A stretch of 64,000 bases of DNA from contig NZXX01000004.1 of NCBI GenBank assembly GCA_002702065.1, positions 62,001 through 126,000 on the forward strand, in the 5' to 3' direction. Made by a program: the position numbers and the translations under genes. This DNA comes from Anaerolineaceae bacterium. GTDB lineage: Bacteria; Chloroflexota; Anaerolineae; Aggregatilineales; Phototrophicaceae. How positions within the stretch are numbered: position 1 is the stretch's first letter; each line of letters opens with the position of its first letter. The notes under the pieces are model-generated. The model had not been told where the DNA came from. It worked only from the letters and a program-made list of their open reading frames with translations, and made no database searches. This document shows positions 8,384 to 16,146 of this stretch, piece by piece.

Positions 8384-8797
8384 ATGATAAACAGACTTTC
8401 GGTCGCAACCATCTGGGTCAAAGATCAGAACGAGGCGCTGCGGTTTTATACCGAAAAACTCGGTTTCGAAATCCGCGCTGATGTCACCAATGGCAGTTAT
8501 CGCTGGCTCACCGTCGGCCTGAACGATCAACCTGAGATCGAATTTCAACTGGCGGCGCTCAAGCCCGGTGGCGGACTGACACAGGAAGATGTGGACCATC
8601 TGACACGACTCGTGGAAGCAGGCAAGATGGGAGTCGGCCCGTGGAAAACCGACGATTGCCAGAAGACCTACGAGACGCTCAAGGCCAGAGGGGTCGAGTT
8701 CGTCCAACCGGCGACCGATCGCCCTTATGGGATTATCGAAGCGATCTTCAAGGACAACAGCGGCAACGTGATGGTATTGGCGCAGGACAAGCAGTAG
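8384..8797 (+). CDS. VOC/glyoxalase superfamily protein
   Basis: A 137-residue vicinal-oxygen-chelate protein with the typical opening ([21 protein letters not shown]) and a second half ending in [14 protein letters not shown]. The family includes glyoxalase I, dioxygenases and antibiotic-binding proteins; the reaction cannot be assigned. GGGAGG at 8369-8374 supports the start. The DUF1801 gene follows 76 bp later on the same strand and shares the terminator at 9355, so the two are probably cotranscribed. A palindromic operator candidate precedes the gene. Confidence 0.82.
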   Translation: MINRLSVATIWVKDQNEALRFYTEKLGFEIRADVTNGSYRWLTVGLNDQPEIEFQLAALKPGGGLTQEDVDHLTRLVEAGKMGVGPWKTDDCQKTYETLKARGVEFVQPATDRPYGIIEAIFKDNSGNVMVLAQDKQ

Positions 8798-8873
8798 CCG
8801 CATCCTGCCAATCACGACCATAACGCCGGTATCCCATCCAGTCAGCGACACGAGACAGCAAAGAGAGGTTGAC

Positions 8874-9314
8874 ATGAGCCCAGCTGCAAAGAAATCCACC
8901 CAAAAAAGCGATGGATTCACCGCCGAGGAACGCGCCGCGATGAAGGAGCGTGCCAAAGAGCTGAAGGCCGCTTCCAAGAAGGCGGACCTGGAAAACGATC
9001 TGCTGGCAAAAATCGAGGAGATGCCCAAATCGGATCGGACGATGGCCGCCCGAATCCACGAGATCATCAAAGCCAACGCACCGACTCTTGTGCCCAAAAC
9101 GTGGTACGGTATGCCGGCCTATGCCAAGGACGACAAGGTCCTATGCTTCTTCCAGAGCGCGGCCAAGTTCAACGCACGGTACGCGACGTTTGGCTTCAAC
9201 GATGTCGCCAACCTCGATGACGGGACGATGTGGCCCACCGCCTTCGCCCTGACGGAACTAACCGCCGACGCCGAAGCGAAAATCATCGAGTTGGTCAAAA
9301 AAGCCGTGACCTGA
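8874..9314 (+). CDS. DUF1801 (YdhG-like) domain protein
   Basis: A 146-residue protein. The N-terminal 50 residues are Lys/Ala/Glu-rich and probably helical; the rest matches DUF1801, including [11 protein letters not shown] and [19 protein letters not shown]. The domain is found in YdhG and in proteins proposed as iron chaperones, but its function is not settled. AGAGG precedes the ATG by a few bases. It lies after the VOC gene and before a strong terminator. Cytoplasmic; no catalytic residues can be named. Confidence 0.75.
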   Translation: MSPAAKKSTQKSDGFTAEERAAMKERAKELKAASKKADLENDLLAKIEEMPKSDRTMAARIHEIIKANAPTLVPKTWYGMPAYAKDDKVLCFFQSAAKFNARYATFGFNDVANLDDGTMWPTAFALTELTADAEAKIIELVKKAVT

Positions 9315-9354
9315 GCACAACGCCCTATTCGCGTTCTCACAATCGAAAAAGCAA

Positions 9355-9388
9355 AAAGAGGACCAGATATCCTGGTCCTCTTTAATTT
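9355..9388 (+). terminator. Rho-independent terminator after the DUF1801 gene
   Basis: AAAGAGGACCAG at 9355-9366 pairs perfectly with CTGGTCCTCTTT at 9372-9383 around an ATATC loop, followed by AATTTA. The stem is almost the same as that at 7722-7752. Confidence 0.8.
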
Positions 9389-9493
9389 ACGCACTGAGAA
9401 CGTCTCCTGAGTCCATGCCTATTCCCAGAAAATGCTGCGGAACTGGTCAATTTTGCATATACTCCACATGGCAACATGTAAAGGAATACTGGC

Positions 9494-12394
9494 ATGCAAG
9501 ACCCGCAAGACAAAAACCGAATTTTCATTTCATATTCCCGACAAAATTCCGCTTTCGCGCATGACGCAGTGATGTATTTCAAGAGCAGAGATATAGACCC
9601 CTGGTTTGATCTGGAAGATATTCCAAAAGGGCGCGAGTGGTGGCGAGAGATCCAGAAAGGGATAAGCGCGGCCAAGGCTTTTGTCTTTGTCATCAGCCGG
9701 GGTTCCTTACAATCCATGGTATGCAATTGGGAATTGGCACAGGCTATCCGACAATCGAAGAAAATAATCCCAGTTTTGTTCGAAGATGTTTTCCTGGATA
9801 CTGAGCTGTTGCGTGAAATCCGTGGCCTCGAATGGCATGATCCCGATGGCAGCTTGGTACAAGCGAAGCAGAACTGGGAGACGCTCAAGAATCTGAATTT
9901 TGTGCGCTACTGTGACAATAGAGTTCTGGTACACAGCCTTGAGGAAGTGATCACCGCAACACTAACAGATTTTGACTTTATTGAAAACCATACGCGGTAC
10001 CTCGTGCGTGCCAATGAATGGGCACAAAAGGGGAAACGTACGGCATTTCTACTTACAGGTGATGAAATCCGGGAAGCCGAGCAATGGCTCTCTGGCAGTC
10101 AGGGTAAAGATCCGGCGCCCAGTGACCTTCATAAGGCCTATATACAAGAAAGCCGCCGAGCTGAGAGAACACGTCAGCGGCGATTGCGCAGTGGCATCGG
10201 AATTGCATTGACCATCATGGTGGTGTTACTAAGCTTAGGGATTTGGCAGTACCAGTTGCAGCAGGAAAAATCTGACCAATCATTGACCAATGAACGTGTT
10301 GCGGAAAGTCAGCGTCTGACTAATCTTGGCAATGCGATTCTGAACGACATTGATGGCGATTCTCAAGCAGCCATTCTTCTTGGTATCCGCGCCCTGACAA
10401 CGGCTTACACAGCTGAGGCCGAAGCCTTGGTCCGCGAAGCACTTTTCACGATGGCCGACACCCGGTTGTTCATTGATGCCCCCAGCGAGGTCACCTGTTT
10501 AACAACTTCACCCGATGGCCGCTATCTGCTTCGATGCACACAAGGAAGAGGTATTGCCTTGTATGACAGCGAATCAGGGAAGCTTGCTTATGAATTTGAA
10601 ACCCCTGAATTCTCTATCTCATTTGCTCAGTTTTCAAACAATTCTCAGTTTTTGGCTCTCGCGAGTGAGTACGGAACCAATGTCATGATCTACGACTTAA
10701 ACGACATAACACTTGTGGGCGATTACAGCCACACAAACCCTGTGTCCAGCGTGGCATTTTCACCCGATAGTGGACGCTTGACTTCATCTGACCGCAATTT
10801 CGAGACTATTGTTTACGATATTGCTACCAAGAAAATCCTATCGACGATCAGAGGGGCACGCTACGCACTCTTTATGCCCAATGGGCAGGAACTGATCGAT
10901 ACCGAGAATGGGACGAGTTTTGACCCTGTATCTGGCTGGACCGTTGAAACCATTAGCCCAAACGGTTTAGGCTCTCACACCTTAACTTCCCTTGCAATGG
11001 AAGGCACGCTTCTTGCCGCTTTCGGTGGTAGCGAGTTCAGCAGTGTTATTCAGATCTGGGACATTGAAACCAAAAATCAAACTCAAGTGATCCCGGTTCC
11101 TGCCTTTGAAACAATCCAGGACATCGCACTTTCTCCTGATGGGCGTTTCGTTGCTGCGGCAACATTTGAGCAAAATGTCAGAGTCTGGAATGTGGAAGCG
11201 GGGGAGTTAGTCACGCAATTCAGCAATCACCGCAGCCCAGTCACCAAACTCGCGTTTTCTGCTGATGCCGAGTACGTATTTAGTGCCGATAGAGATGGTT
11301 TGGTATGGAAGTGGAAAGTTGAAGACAGCTCAGAAGAACAAAATAGTGCGGGTTTATTGGCGATTGTCACCGACGAAATCGGGCAGGTTGCCATTTCTCC
11401 GGATGGGCAAACCCTAGCCACCTCAACCACCTATTTGGGATCAGGCGGCCACGATTATCCTGTGTCGCTTTGGAATATCGAATCAGAAACAGTCGTAAAC
11501 ACCCTTGCAGGTCACACAGGTTTGATCACCCAGATCCAATATGCAACATCCGGTGACGTACTCGTCACTGGAAGCTCAGACAACACCATTCGGGTTTGGA
11601 GTACGCTCACAGGAGAAGAACTCAGTCGCTTTGATGGCTCTGGCCATATTGCTCTTTCACCGGATAATCAGCACGTTGTGATCGCAAATGATGAAACATT
11701 GGAGGTATGGAACTGGGCAACGAACCATCTCGTGACACGCCCACAGGAAACAAGGGATAACGCCGGACGGATCAGCGGCTTGGCATTATCTCATCAGGGT
11801 ACACGTGTACTGCTCAATGCAGCCTTCTATGCCTACCTGTGGGACCTAGAAAACATGACGAAAATCAAAGACTTTACCTGGTTTGCCCCTAGTGCATACG
11901 ATGTGAGTTATTCGCCGAATGATCGTCAGGCCGCAATGGCTATGAACGATGGAACAGTCGTGATACGGGATGCGGACTCAGGCAACAAGCTCACCGAGTT
12001 TACGGCTCATCCAAACAGCACGTCCCTCTTAAGGTTTTCCCCCGACGGAGCCTACATCGCAACAGCCGGTCAAGATGGATCTATTCGCCTTTGGGATTCC
12101 CAAAACTATACAGAAATCCGTCGCCTCGAACTCGACATTGTAAGTACCGCTGACTTAATCAGGCGGTCCAACAACGGGGAACGTGCGGCCAGTGGAATTA
12201 AGGTAAATGACTTTGCATTTACCCCTGATGGCAGCGCAATTATTAGCAGCCATGCAGATAGAAGTCTGAGACTATGGTCACTGAACACCGCTAATATCAT
12301 CCTTCAGGCATGCCAGCGAATTACGCGGGATTTTACAGTTAGTGAGCGAGCGAGCTTTGGCATCCGCGATGATAACCCAACTTGCTTCGATTAA
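9494..12394 (+). CDS. TIR domain-transmembrane-WD40 repeat protein (first paralogue)
   Basis: 966 residues. A TIR domain occupies about 8-150 (RIFISYSRQ at 9-17, DIDPWFDLEDIP at 33-44), with C77 and E80 in the Cys-x-x-Glu pattern that carries the catalytic Glu in TIR NADases. A linker (about 165-230) leads to a transmembrane helix at 234-253. From about 320 to the end there are WD40-type repeats (for example TIRVWS, SIRLWD). The layout implies a cytoplasmic TIR followed by a propeller on the far side of the membrane. Base composition looks lower in GC than neighbours. The same architecture, including a shared linker, recurs at 42480-45779. A signalling or defence role is possible but not shown; there is no STAND ATPase domain. 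Confidence 0.85.
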   Translation: MQDPQDKNRIFISYSRQNSAFAHDAVMYFKSRDIDPWFDLEDIPKGREWWREIQKGISAAKAFVFVISRGSLQSMVCNWELAQAIRQSKKIIPVLFEDVFLDTELLREIRGLEWHDPDGSLVQAKQNWETLKNLNFVRYCDNRVLVHSLEEVITATLTDFDFIENHTRYLVRANEWAQKGKRTAFLLTGDEIREAEQWLSGSQGKDPAPSDLHKAYIQESRRAERTRQRRLRSGIGIALTIMVVLLSLGIWQYQLQQEKSDQSLTNERVAESQRLTNLGNAILNDIDGDSQAAILLGIRALTTAYTAEAEALVREALFTMADTRLFIDAPSEVTCLTTSPDGRYLLRCTQGRGIALYDSESGKLAYEFETPEFSISFAQFSNNSQFLALASEYGTNVMIYDLNDITLVGDYSHTNPVSSVAFSPDSGRLTSSDRNFETIVYDIATKKILSTIRGARYALFMPNGQELIDTENGTSFDPVSGWTVETISPNGLGSHTLTSLAMEGTLLAAFGGSEFSSVIQIWDIETKNQTQVIPVPAFETIQDIALSPDGRFVAAATFEQNVRVWNVEAGELVTQFSNHRSPVTKLAFSADAEYVFSADRDGLVWKWKVEDSSEEQNSAGLLAIVTDEIGQVAISPDGQTLATSTTYLGSGGHDYPVSLWNIESETVVNTLAGHTGLITQIQYATSGDVLVTGSSDNTIRVWSTLTGEELSRFDGSGHIALSPDNQHVVIANDETLEVWNWATNHLVTRPQETRDNAGRISGLALSHQGTRVLLNAAFYAYLWDLENMTKIKDFTWFAPSAYDVSYSPNDRQAAMAMNDGTVVIRDADSGNKLTEFTAHPNSTSLLRFSPDGAYIATAGQDGSIRLWDSQNYTEIRRLELDIVSTADLIRRSNNGERAASGIKVNDFAFTPDGSAIISSHADRSLRLWSLNTANIILQACQRITRDFTVSERASFGIRDDNPTCFD

Positions 12395-12423
12395 GCGGGG
12401 TTTGCGTATGAGACTGGGCAAAA

Positions 12424-12457
12424 CAAAAACGCTCCAGGCCATATAGACCTGAAGCGT
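12424..12457 (-). terminator. Rho-independent terminator of the tRNA-Glu gene
   Basis: On the minus strand ACGCTTCAGG (12457-12448) pairs with CCTGGAGCGT (12438-12429), followed by TTTTGTTTT. It begins only 5 bp beyond the tRNA 3' end, so it ends the tRNA transcript. Confidence 0.85.
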
Positions 12458-12461
12458 GTCA

Positions 12462-12534
12462 TGCCCCATAGGGGACTCGAACCCCTGTTTTAGCCTTGAG
12501 AGGGCTACGTCCTGGGCCACTAGACGAATGGGGC
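12462..12534 (-). tRNA. tRNA-Glu (anticodon CTC)
   Basis: A 73-nt cloverleaf on the minus strand. The acceptor arms GCCCCAT and ATGGGGC pair fully. The anticodon stem TAGCC/GGCTA encloses the loop CTCTCAA, giving anticodon CTC for codon GAG. The T arm is AGGGG-TTCGAGT-CCCCT. The CCA end is not encoded. It is followed at once by a strong terminator. Confidence 0.95.
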
Positions 12535-12603
12535 ATCTAGTGGCGCAAGTGTAGCGGTTTCACCTTTTTATGTCAAGCCGACACTTGCGTAGAATCGCGG
12601 TTC

Positions 12604-14022
12604 TTAAACCACCGCCACTGCTTCCAGCGCCAGCTCGTGCAGGGCGATCACCGCACGTTCCAGGTTGATCTCGTCAATCACAAACGAGATGCTGCATTCG
12701 GAGGCACCCTGCGCGATGGCAACGACGTTAATATCGTGCGCGCCCATCGTGTTGAACACACGCCCGGCGATACCCGGTGTGCCCCGCATCCCGGACCCGA
12801 CGACCGTCAGAATCACCACGTCTTCCAGCAGTTCAATCTGGTCGATATTGCGCTGGGCGATCTCCTGCACAAATTCCTGCTCGATAGCGGCTTTGACCTT
12901 GCTCGACCGGTCATCCATCACCACAAAACAGAAGCTCTGTTCGGACGATGCCTGCGAAATCATCAGAATATTCGCGCCTGCTTTGGCTGTGGTCAGGAAA
13001 GCACGCCCCGCGATACCCGGTACGCCGATCATGCCGCGCCCGCTGACGGTCAGCAAACCGACGTTGCGCACAGCGGTCACAGCTTTAATGACGGTCGCGC
13101 TAGGTGTACTGGCCGGGCCGATCAGCGTGCCTTCGAAGGTGGGGTTGAAGGTATTACGCACGCGCATCGGAATCTTTTTGTCCAGAATCGGCTGCACGGT
13201 TTTGGGATGCAGCACCTTCGCACCATAAAACGCCAGTTCACCCACTTCGTTATAGGACACATACGGCAGCACGCGTGCCCGCTTGTCGATACGCGGGTCG
13301 GTCGTCATCACGCCATCCACATCCGTCCAGATAATCAGCTCGTCGCTGTCGGAGGCCGCCGCAAAAATCGCCCCGCTGTAATCGCTGCCGCCGCGCCCCA
13401 GTGTGGTCATCACGCCGTCCTGCGTCTGGCCAATAAACCCGGTAATAATCGGCGTAATGCCTTCTTCCAGCACGGGCAGCAGGTGATTACGAATGTTGGA
13501 TTCCGTATCTGCCCACAGCGGATTCGCGCTCTGGTAGTGGTCATCTGTGACGATAAACTGGCTGGCATCATACTGGCGAGATTGAACACCCTGCGCGCGC
13601 ATCGCCGCCGCAATCACCCGGCTGCTCAGGCGTTCACCAAAGGAGACAATCGCATCCATCATGCGGGGGGTCAGTTCGCCCAGAATATTGATGGCATTGC
13701 ACACATTGACGAAGTCATCAATCAGGGCATTCACCTGAGCCAGCGTCCGGTCCCGGTCCTCGCCCTCGTCGGTCAGCTGTTCCAGCGCTTCAGTATGGCG
13801 CTCGCGCAGGGTTTCCGCTGTCGACAGGTAGCCCCATTTGTTGCCGGAGGCGGCCTTGCGTGCCGCGTCGATCAGCGAATCCGTGACCCCGGACATTGCC
13901 GACACGACGACGATCACACCATGACCAGCGTCGACATCGCCCTTAACGATCTCGACCACCTGGGCCATCGCTTCCGGGCTGCCGACGGATGTGCCCCCGA
14001 ATTTCATCGTGAATAGTTTCAT
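12604..14022 (-). CDS. lysC: Aspartate kinase (monofunctional, two ACT domains)
   Basis: A 472-residue cytoplasmic enzyme that phosphorylates aspartate, the first step to lysine, methionine, threonine and isoleucine. The kinase domain starts with MKLFTMKFGGTS and contains SFGERLSS and TLGRGGSDYSG; two ACT regulatory domains fill about 315-472 and normally bind the feedback amino acid. The ATG at 14022 is preceded by GGAGAGGGAAGG; a longer frame up to 14076 would run through the leader terminator and is rejected. It is expressed from a roughly 200-nt leader with promoter, threonine-rich leader peptide and terminator, so it is most likely controlled by threonine (and perhaps isoleucine) attenuation. 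Confidence 0.92.
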   Translation of the reverse strand: MKLFTMKFGGTSVGSPEAMAQVVEIVKGDVDAGHGVIVVVSAMSGVTDSLIDAARKAASGNKWGYLSTAETLRERHTEALEQLTDEGEDRDRTLAQVNALIDDFVNVCNAINILGELTPRMMDAIVSFGERLSSRVIAAAMRAQGVQSRQYDASQFIVTDDHYQSANPLWADTESNIRNHLLPVLEEGITPIITGFIGQTQDGVMTTLGRGGSDYSGAIFAAASDSDELIIWTDVDGVMTTDPRIDKRARVLPYVSYNEVGELAFYGAKVLHPKTVQPILDKKIPMRVRNTFNPTFEGTLIGPASTPSATVIKAVTAVRNVGLLTVSGRGMIGVPGIAGRAFLTTAKAGANILMISQASSEQSFCFVVMDDRSSKVKAAIEQEFVQEIAQRNIDQIELLEDVVILTVVGSGMRGTPGIAGRVFNTMGAHDINVVAIAQGASECSISFVIDEINLERAVIALHELALEAVAVV

Positions 14023-14050
14023 TATGTGTGCCTTCCCTCTCCATAAAAAC

Positions 14051-14083
14051 AAAAAAGCGTGTGGTTGAATTTCCACACGCTTT
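14051..14083 (-). terminator. Attenuator terminator (with competing antiterminator) in the aspartate kinase leader
   Basis: On the minus strand AAAGCGTGTGG (14083-14073) pairs with CCACACGCTTT (14064-14054), followed by a T-run (six Ts, then GTTTTT), 29 bp before the lysC start. An upstream segment CCAAACGC (14102-14095) can pair with GCGTGTGG (14080-14073) at seven of eight positions and so compete as an antiterminator. That segment begins 5 nt after the leader stop codon, so a ribosome finishing the leader would cover it and let the terminator form. Confidence 0.8.
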
Positions 14084-14107
14084 CGGTTCGCTTGGCGTTT
14101 GGCGGCC

Positions 14108-14197
14108 TCAGGGCACGCGGAAATTCCCTCGCACAGTCTTATGTGAGGTGGTACCGGTACCCATAGTGGTGATGTGTTTGGTGATTGGGTGAAACAT
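14108..14197 (-). CDS. Threonine-rich leader peptide of aspartate kinase (thrL-like)
   Basis: A 29-codon frame from ATG at 14197 to TGA at 14108 in the lysC leader RNA. It has seven threonine codons among residues 6-21 (pieces such as ITKHITT and GTGTT) plus isoleucine at 5 and 9, much like the E. coli thrL leader, which senses Thr and Ile. An AGGGCGG ribosome binding site lies 6 nt before the ATG. The promoter is just upstream and the attenuator hairpin just downstream. The peptide itself probably has no function; ribosome stalling at Thr codons would favour the antiterminator. Reading frame and codons are seen directly; the mechanism is inferred. Confidence 0.78.
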   Translation of the reverse strand: MFHPITKHITTMGTGTTSHKTVRGNFRVP

Positions 14198-14227
14198 CAC
14201 AATCCGCCCTGTTTGAAAACTTTGCAA

Positions 14228-14256
14228 AGCATAGCGCGACTTTTTCGGCCTGTCAA
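14228..14256 (-). promoter_or_regulatory. Sigma-70-type promoter of the lysC leader
   Basis: TTGACA at 14256-14251 is a perfect -35 box, 17 bp before TATGCT at 14233-14228. Transcription should start near 14221, giving about 24 nt before the leader peptide ATG and about 200 nt before lysC. Confidence 0.8.
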
Positions 14257-14356
14257 GCACCAGATCGACCGTTTAAACCGCGCTTAATCCTGTCTGGCTG
14301 ATCAACCCTGAATCCGCTATAGTTTGTCGAAACTGCCGCGCAGGAACTCACAGACG

Positions 14357-15181
14357 ATGTCACCAGCCTATATCAAGCAACTGACGCCCGAAAAGCTGCA
14401 AGATGTGCCCTACACTGCCGATTCGCTGCATGATGCGGCGCAGCACGAACCTGCGGGCATTTACACCATCACCAATACCTACAACACATTTCAGGTGCTG
14501 AAGCTGGACGCGCATCTGGACCGGATGGAAGACTCGGCGCAACGCGAAGGGATTCCCCTCCAGTTGGACCGCCAGCACCTGCGCCGCGCCCTGCGCCAGA
14601 TGATCGGCGAAGCAGGATTTGGCAGCGTGCGGTTTCGCATCACGGTCCCAGCTGCCCAGCCCGACCACATGATTATCACGCTCGAACCGTTCACGCCACC
14701 TGCCCCATCCCTGGTTCATGCCGGGGTACGTTGCGTCACCGCACCGGGCATGATACGCCGCAACCCATCCGCCAAAACCAATGACTGGATCGCCAGCCGC
14801 GACAGTTTTCAGATGCCGGACGGTATTTATGAAGCGCTGTTGATTAACGAAGATGGCATCATTCTGGAAGGGTTTGGCAGCAACTTCTACGCCATTCTCG
14901 ACGGCGAACTGCGCACCGCCGGGGAAGATGTTCTATCGGGCATCGCCCAGCAGATTGTGTTCAATGTCGCGCCGGCAATCATCACGCTGCGCCGGGACGC
15001 CGTATCCACCGACGACCTGCCCCGACTTCAGGAGGCCTTCATCACCAGCAGCAGCCGGGGCGTTATCCCGGTGATCGAAATTGACCAGCAGCAGATTGGC
15101 GATGGCACGCCGGGTTCACGCACGATGGCGATTCGTCGGGCCTATGTCCGCTGGGTGGAATCTCACCTTGAGGAATTGTAA
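14357..15181 (+). CDS. Class IV PLP aminotransferase / aminodeoxychorismate lyase-like protein
   Basis: A 274-residue fold-type IV PLP enzyme, the family of branched-chain aminotransferases, D-amino acid aminotransferases and 4-amino-4-deoxychorismate lyase. The likely PLP lysine is K140 in NPSAKTNDW. The phosphate- and cofactor-binding motifs EGFGSNFYAI and SSSRGVIPV are present. The frame extends upstream to a TTG at 14324 without family similarity; I use the ATG at 14357. A TATAGT box at 14318-14323 may be its -10. It is divergent from the lysC leader and converges on the methyltransferase gene. Either branched-chain amino acid or folate (PabC-like) metabolism is possible; folate genes lie 5 kb away. 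Confidence 0.75.
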   Translation: MSPAYIKQLTPEKLQDVPYTADSLHDAAQHEPAGIYTITNTYNTFQVLKLDAHLDRMEDSAQREGIPLQLDRQHLRRALRQMIGEAGFGSVRFRITVPAAQPDHMIITLEPFTPPAPSLVHAGVRCVTAPGMIRRNPSAKTNDWIASRDSFQMPDGIYEALLINEDGIILEGFGSNFYAILDGELRTAGEDVLSGIAQQIVFNVAPAIITLRRDAVSTDDLPRLQEAFITSSSRGVIPVIEIDQQQIGDGTPGSRTMAIRRAYVRWVESHLEEL

Positions 15182-15184
15182 GCG

Positions 15185-16075
15185 CTAGTCCAGCGGCGCT
15201 TTAAAATCGTAGATTCCGTCGCGGATCGCCCACCGTTGCCCGGTCGACTGGCAAACGAGAGTTTCGCCATCACGCACCAGGTCGCCACCACTTTCCGGAC
15301 AAACAAACAGATCAGCGGCGCTCAGGTTGTTGGCCGAGGTTCCTCGCGCCACCGTGCGCAGGAAAATACTGGGGGAATACTCGATGCCGGTGGTTTGCAG
15401 CAATTCATCGGCTTTGACCAATTTGTCGGTCGACAGCAGTTTCTTGAACAGCCCCATGCGGAAAAATGAAACCGGAATCCGCTCAGCAATTTCGAACCCG
15501 GCCCGGTTCAGCTCACGCTGGACATATGCCGGGTGAAAATCAAAATTCAGTTCGACAAATTCAACCGGCTCATGATCAAACGGGTTCCACTGCTGCTGCC
15601 GCGTCAGAAAGCGCAAAATGGCCTTGAGGTTGCGTTTATTGGCAAACTCCAGAATAAACGTTGCATCCGGTGTCAGCACGTGCCGAATCTGCTCGAAGAC
15701 TGCCGGAACCGATGCCATGTGATGCAGCACCCGGATCATGGTCGCGGCGTCGAACACCCCGGCGCGAAATGGCAGATGATAGGCATCCGCCGCCACATAG
15801 ACAAACCGGCCCGACCGCCCCAGATGCTCCTGAGCATACTGTAACTGCGACAGGGAATAATCCATGACGACGACCTGATCGAACGCCGCATATTCGCTGG
15901 ACAAGCGCCCAAAACCGGCCCCGATCTCAAGCAGTCGTTTTCCCCCGACCGGCAGCAGGCGGCGCAATGCCACCCGTTCGACTCGATCTTCGTAGTTCCG
16001 GTCTTTATTCTCCCAGAACTCGGTCCGATAGTTCGAGCCTTCGTAATCACAAATCCGGGGCCGAGGATCCGACAT
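15185..16075 (-). CDS. SAM-dependent methyltransferase with degenerate Trm112-like C-terminal region
   Basis: A 296-residue class I methyltransferase. Motif I is LLEIGAGFGRLS at 48-59, followed by VVVMDYSLSQL and a motif-IV-like stretch (ATMIRVLHHM). The last 40 residues resemble the Trm112/UPF0434 zinc-ribbon fold (FVCPESGGDLV, then LVCQSTGQRWAIRDGIYDF), but only one Cys of each usual pair remains, so zinc binding looks lost. The substrate is unknown; the UbiE/small-molecule or tRNA type cannot be told apart. It ends 3 bp from the convergent aminotransferase gene. Confidence 0.8.
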   Translation of the reverse strand: MSDPRPRICDYEGSNYRTEFWENKDRNYEDRVERVALRRLLPVGGKRLLEIGAGFGRLSSEYAAFDQVVVMDYSLSQLQYAQEHLGRSGRFVYVAADAYHLPFRAGVFDAATMIRVLHHMASVPAVFEQIRHVLTPDATFILEFANKRNLKAILRFLTRQQQWNPFDHEPVEFVELNFDFHPAYVQRELNRAGFEIAERIPVSFFRMGLFKKLLSTDKLVKADELLQTTGIEYSPSIFLRTVARGTSANNLSAADLFVCPESGGDLVRDGETLVCQSTGQRWAIRDGIYDFKAPLD

Positions 16076-16146
16076 TGCTTTTTGCCTTCTACTTGTGACC
16101 AGCTATCGCGAGTAATCGTACAGTGCTTTCAGCGGCGAATCAACTC

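Noticed and set aside
9494..12534. Integrated element ending at tRNA-Glu
   Set aside because: No integrase and no direct repeat of the tRNA 3' end was found in the window; only the base-composition hint remains.
12637..14016. Long open frame (459 codons) opposite lysC
   Set aside because: Antisense shadow of the aspartate kinase gene; it lacks family features and an RBS, and the lysC frame has clear motifs.
14140..14170. GGTGGTACCGG on the plus strand, similar to a T-box
   Set aside because: No stem I, no matching downstream half of the antiterminator and no plus-strand terminator before the aminotransferase gene. The same bases encode the Thr codons of the leader on the minus strand.
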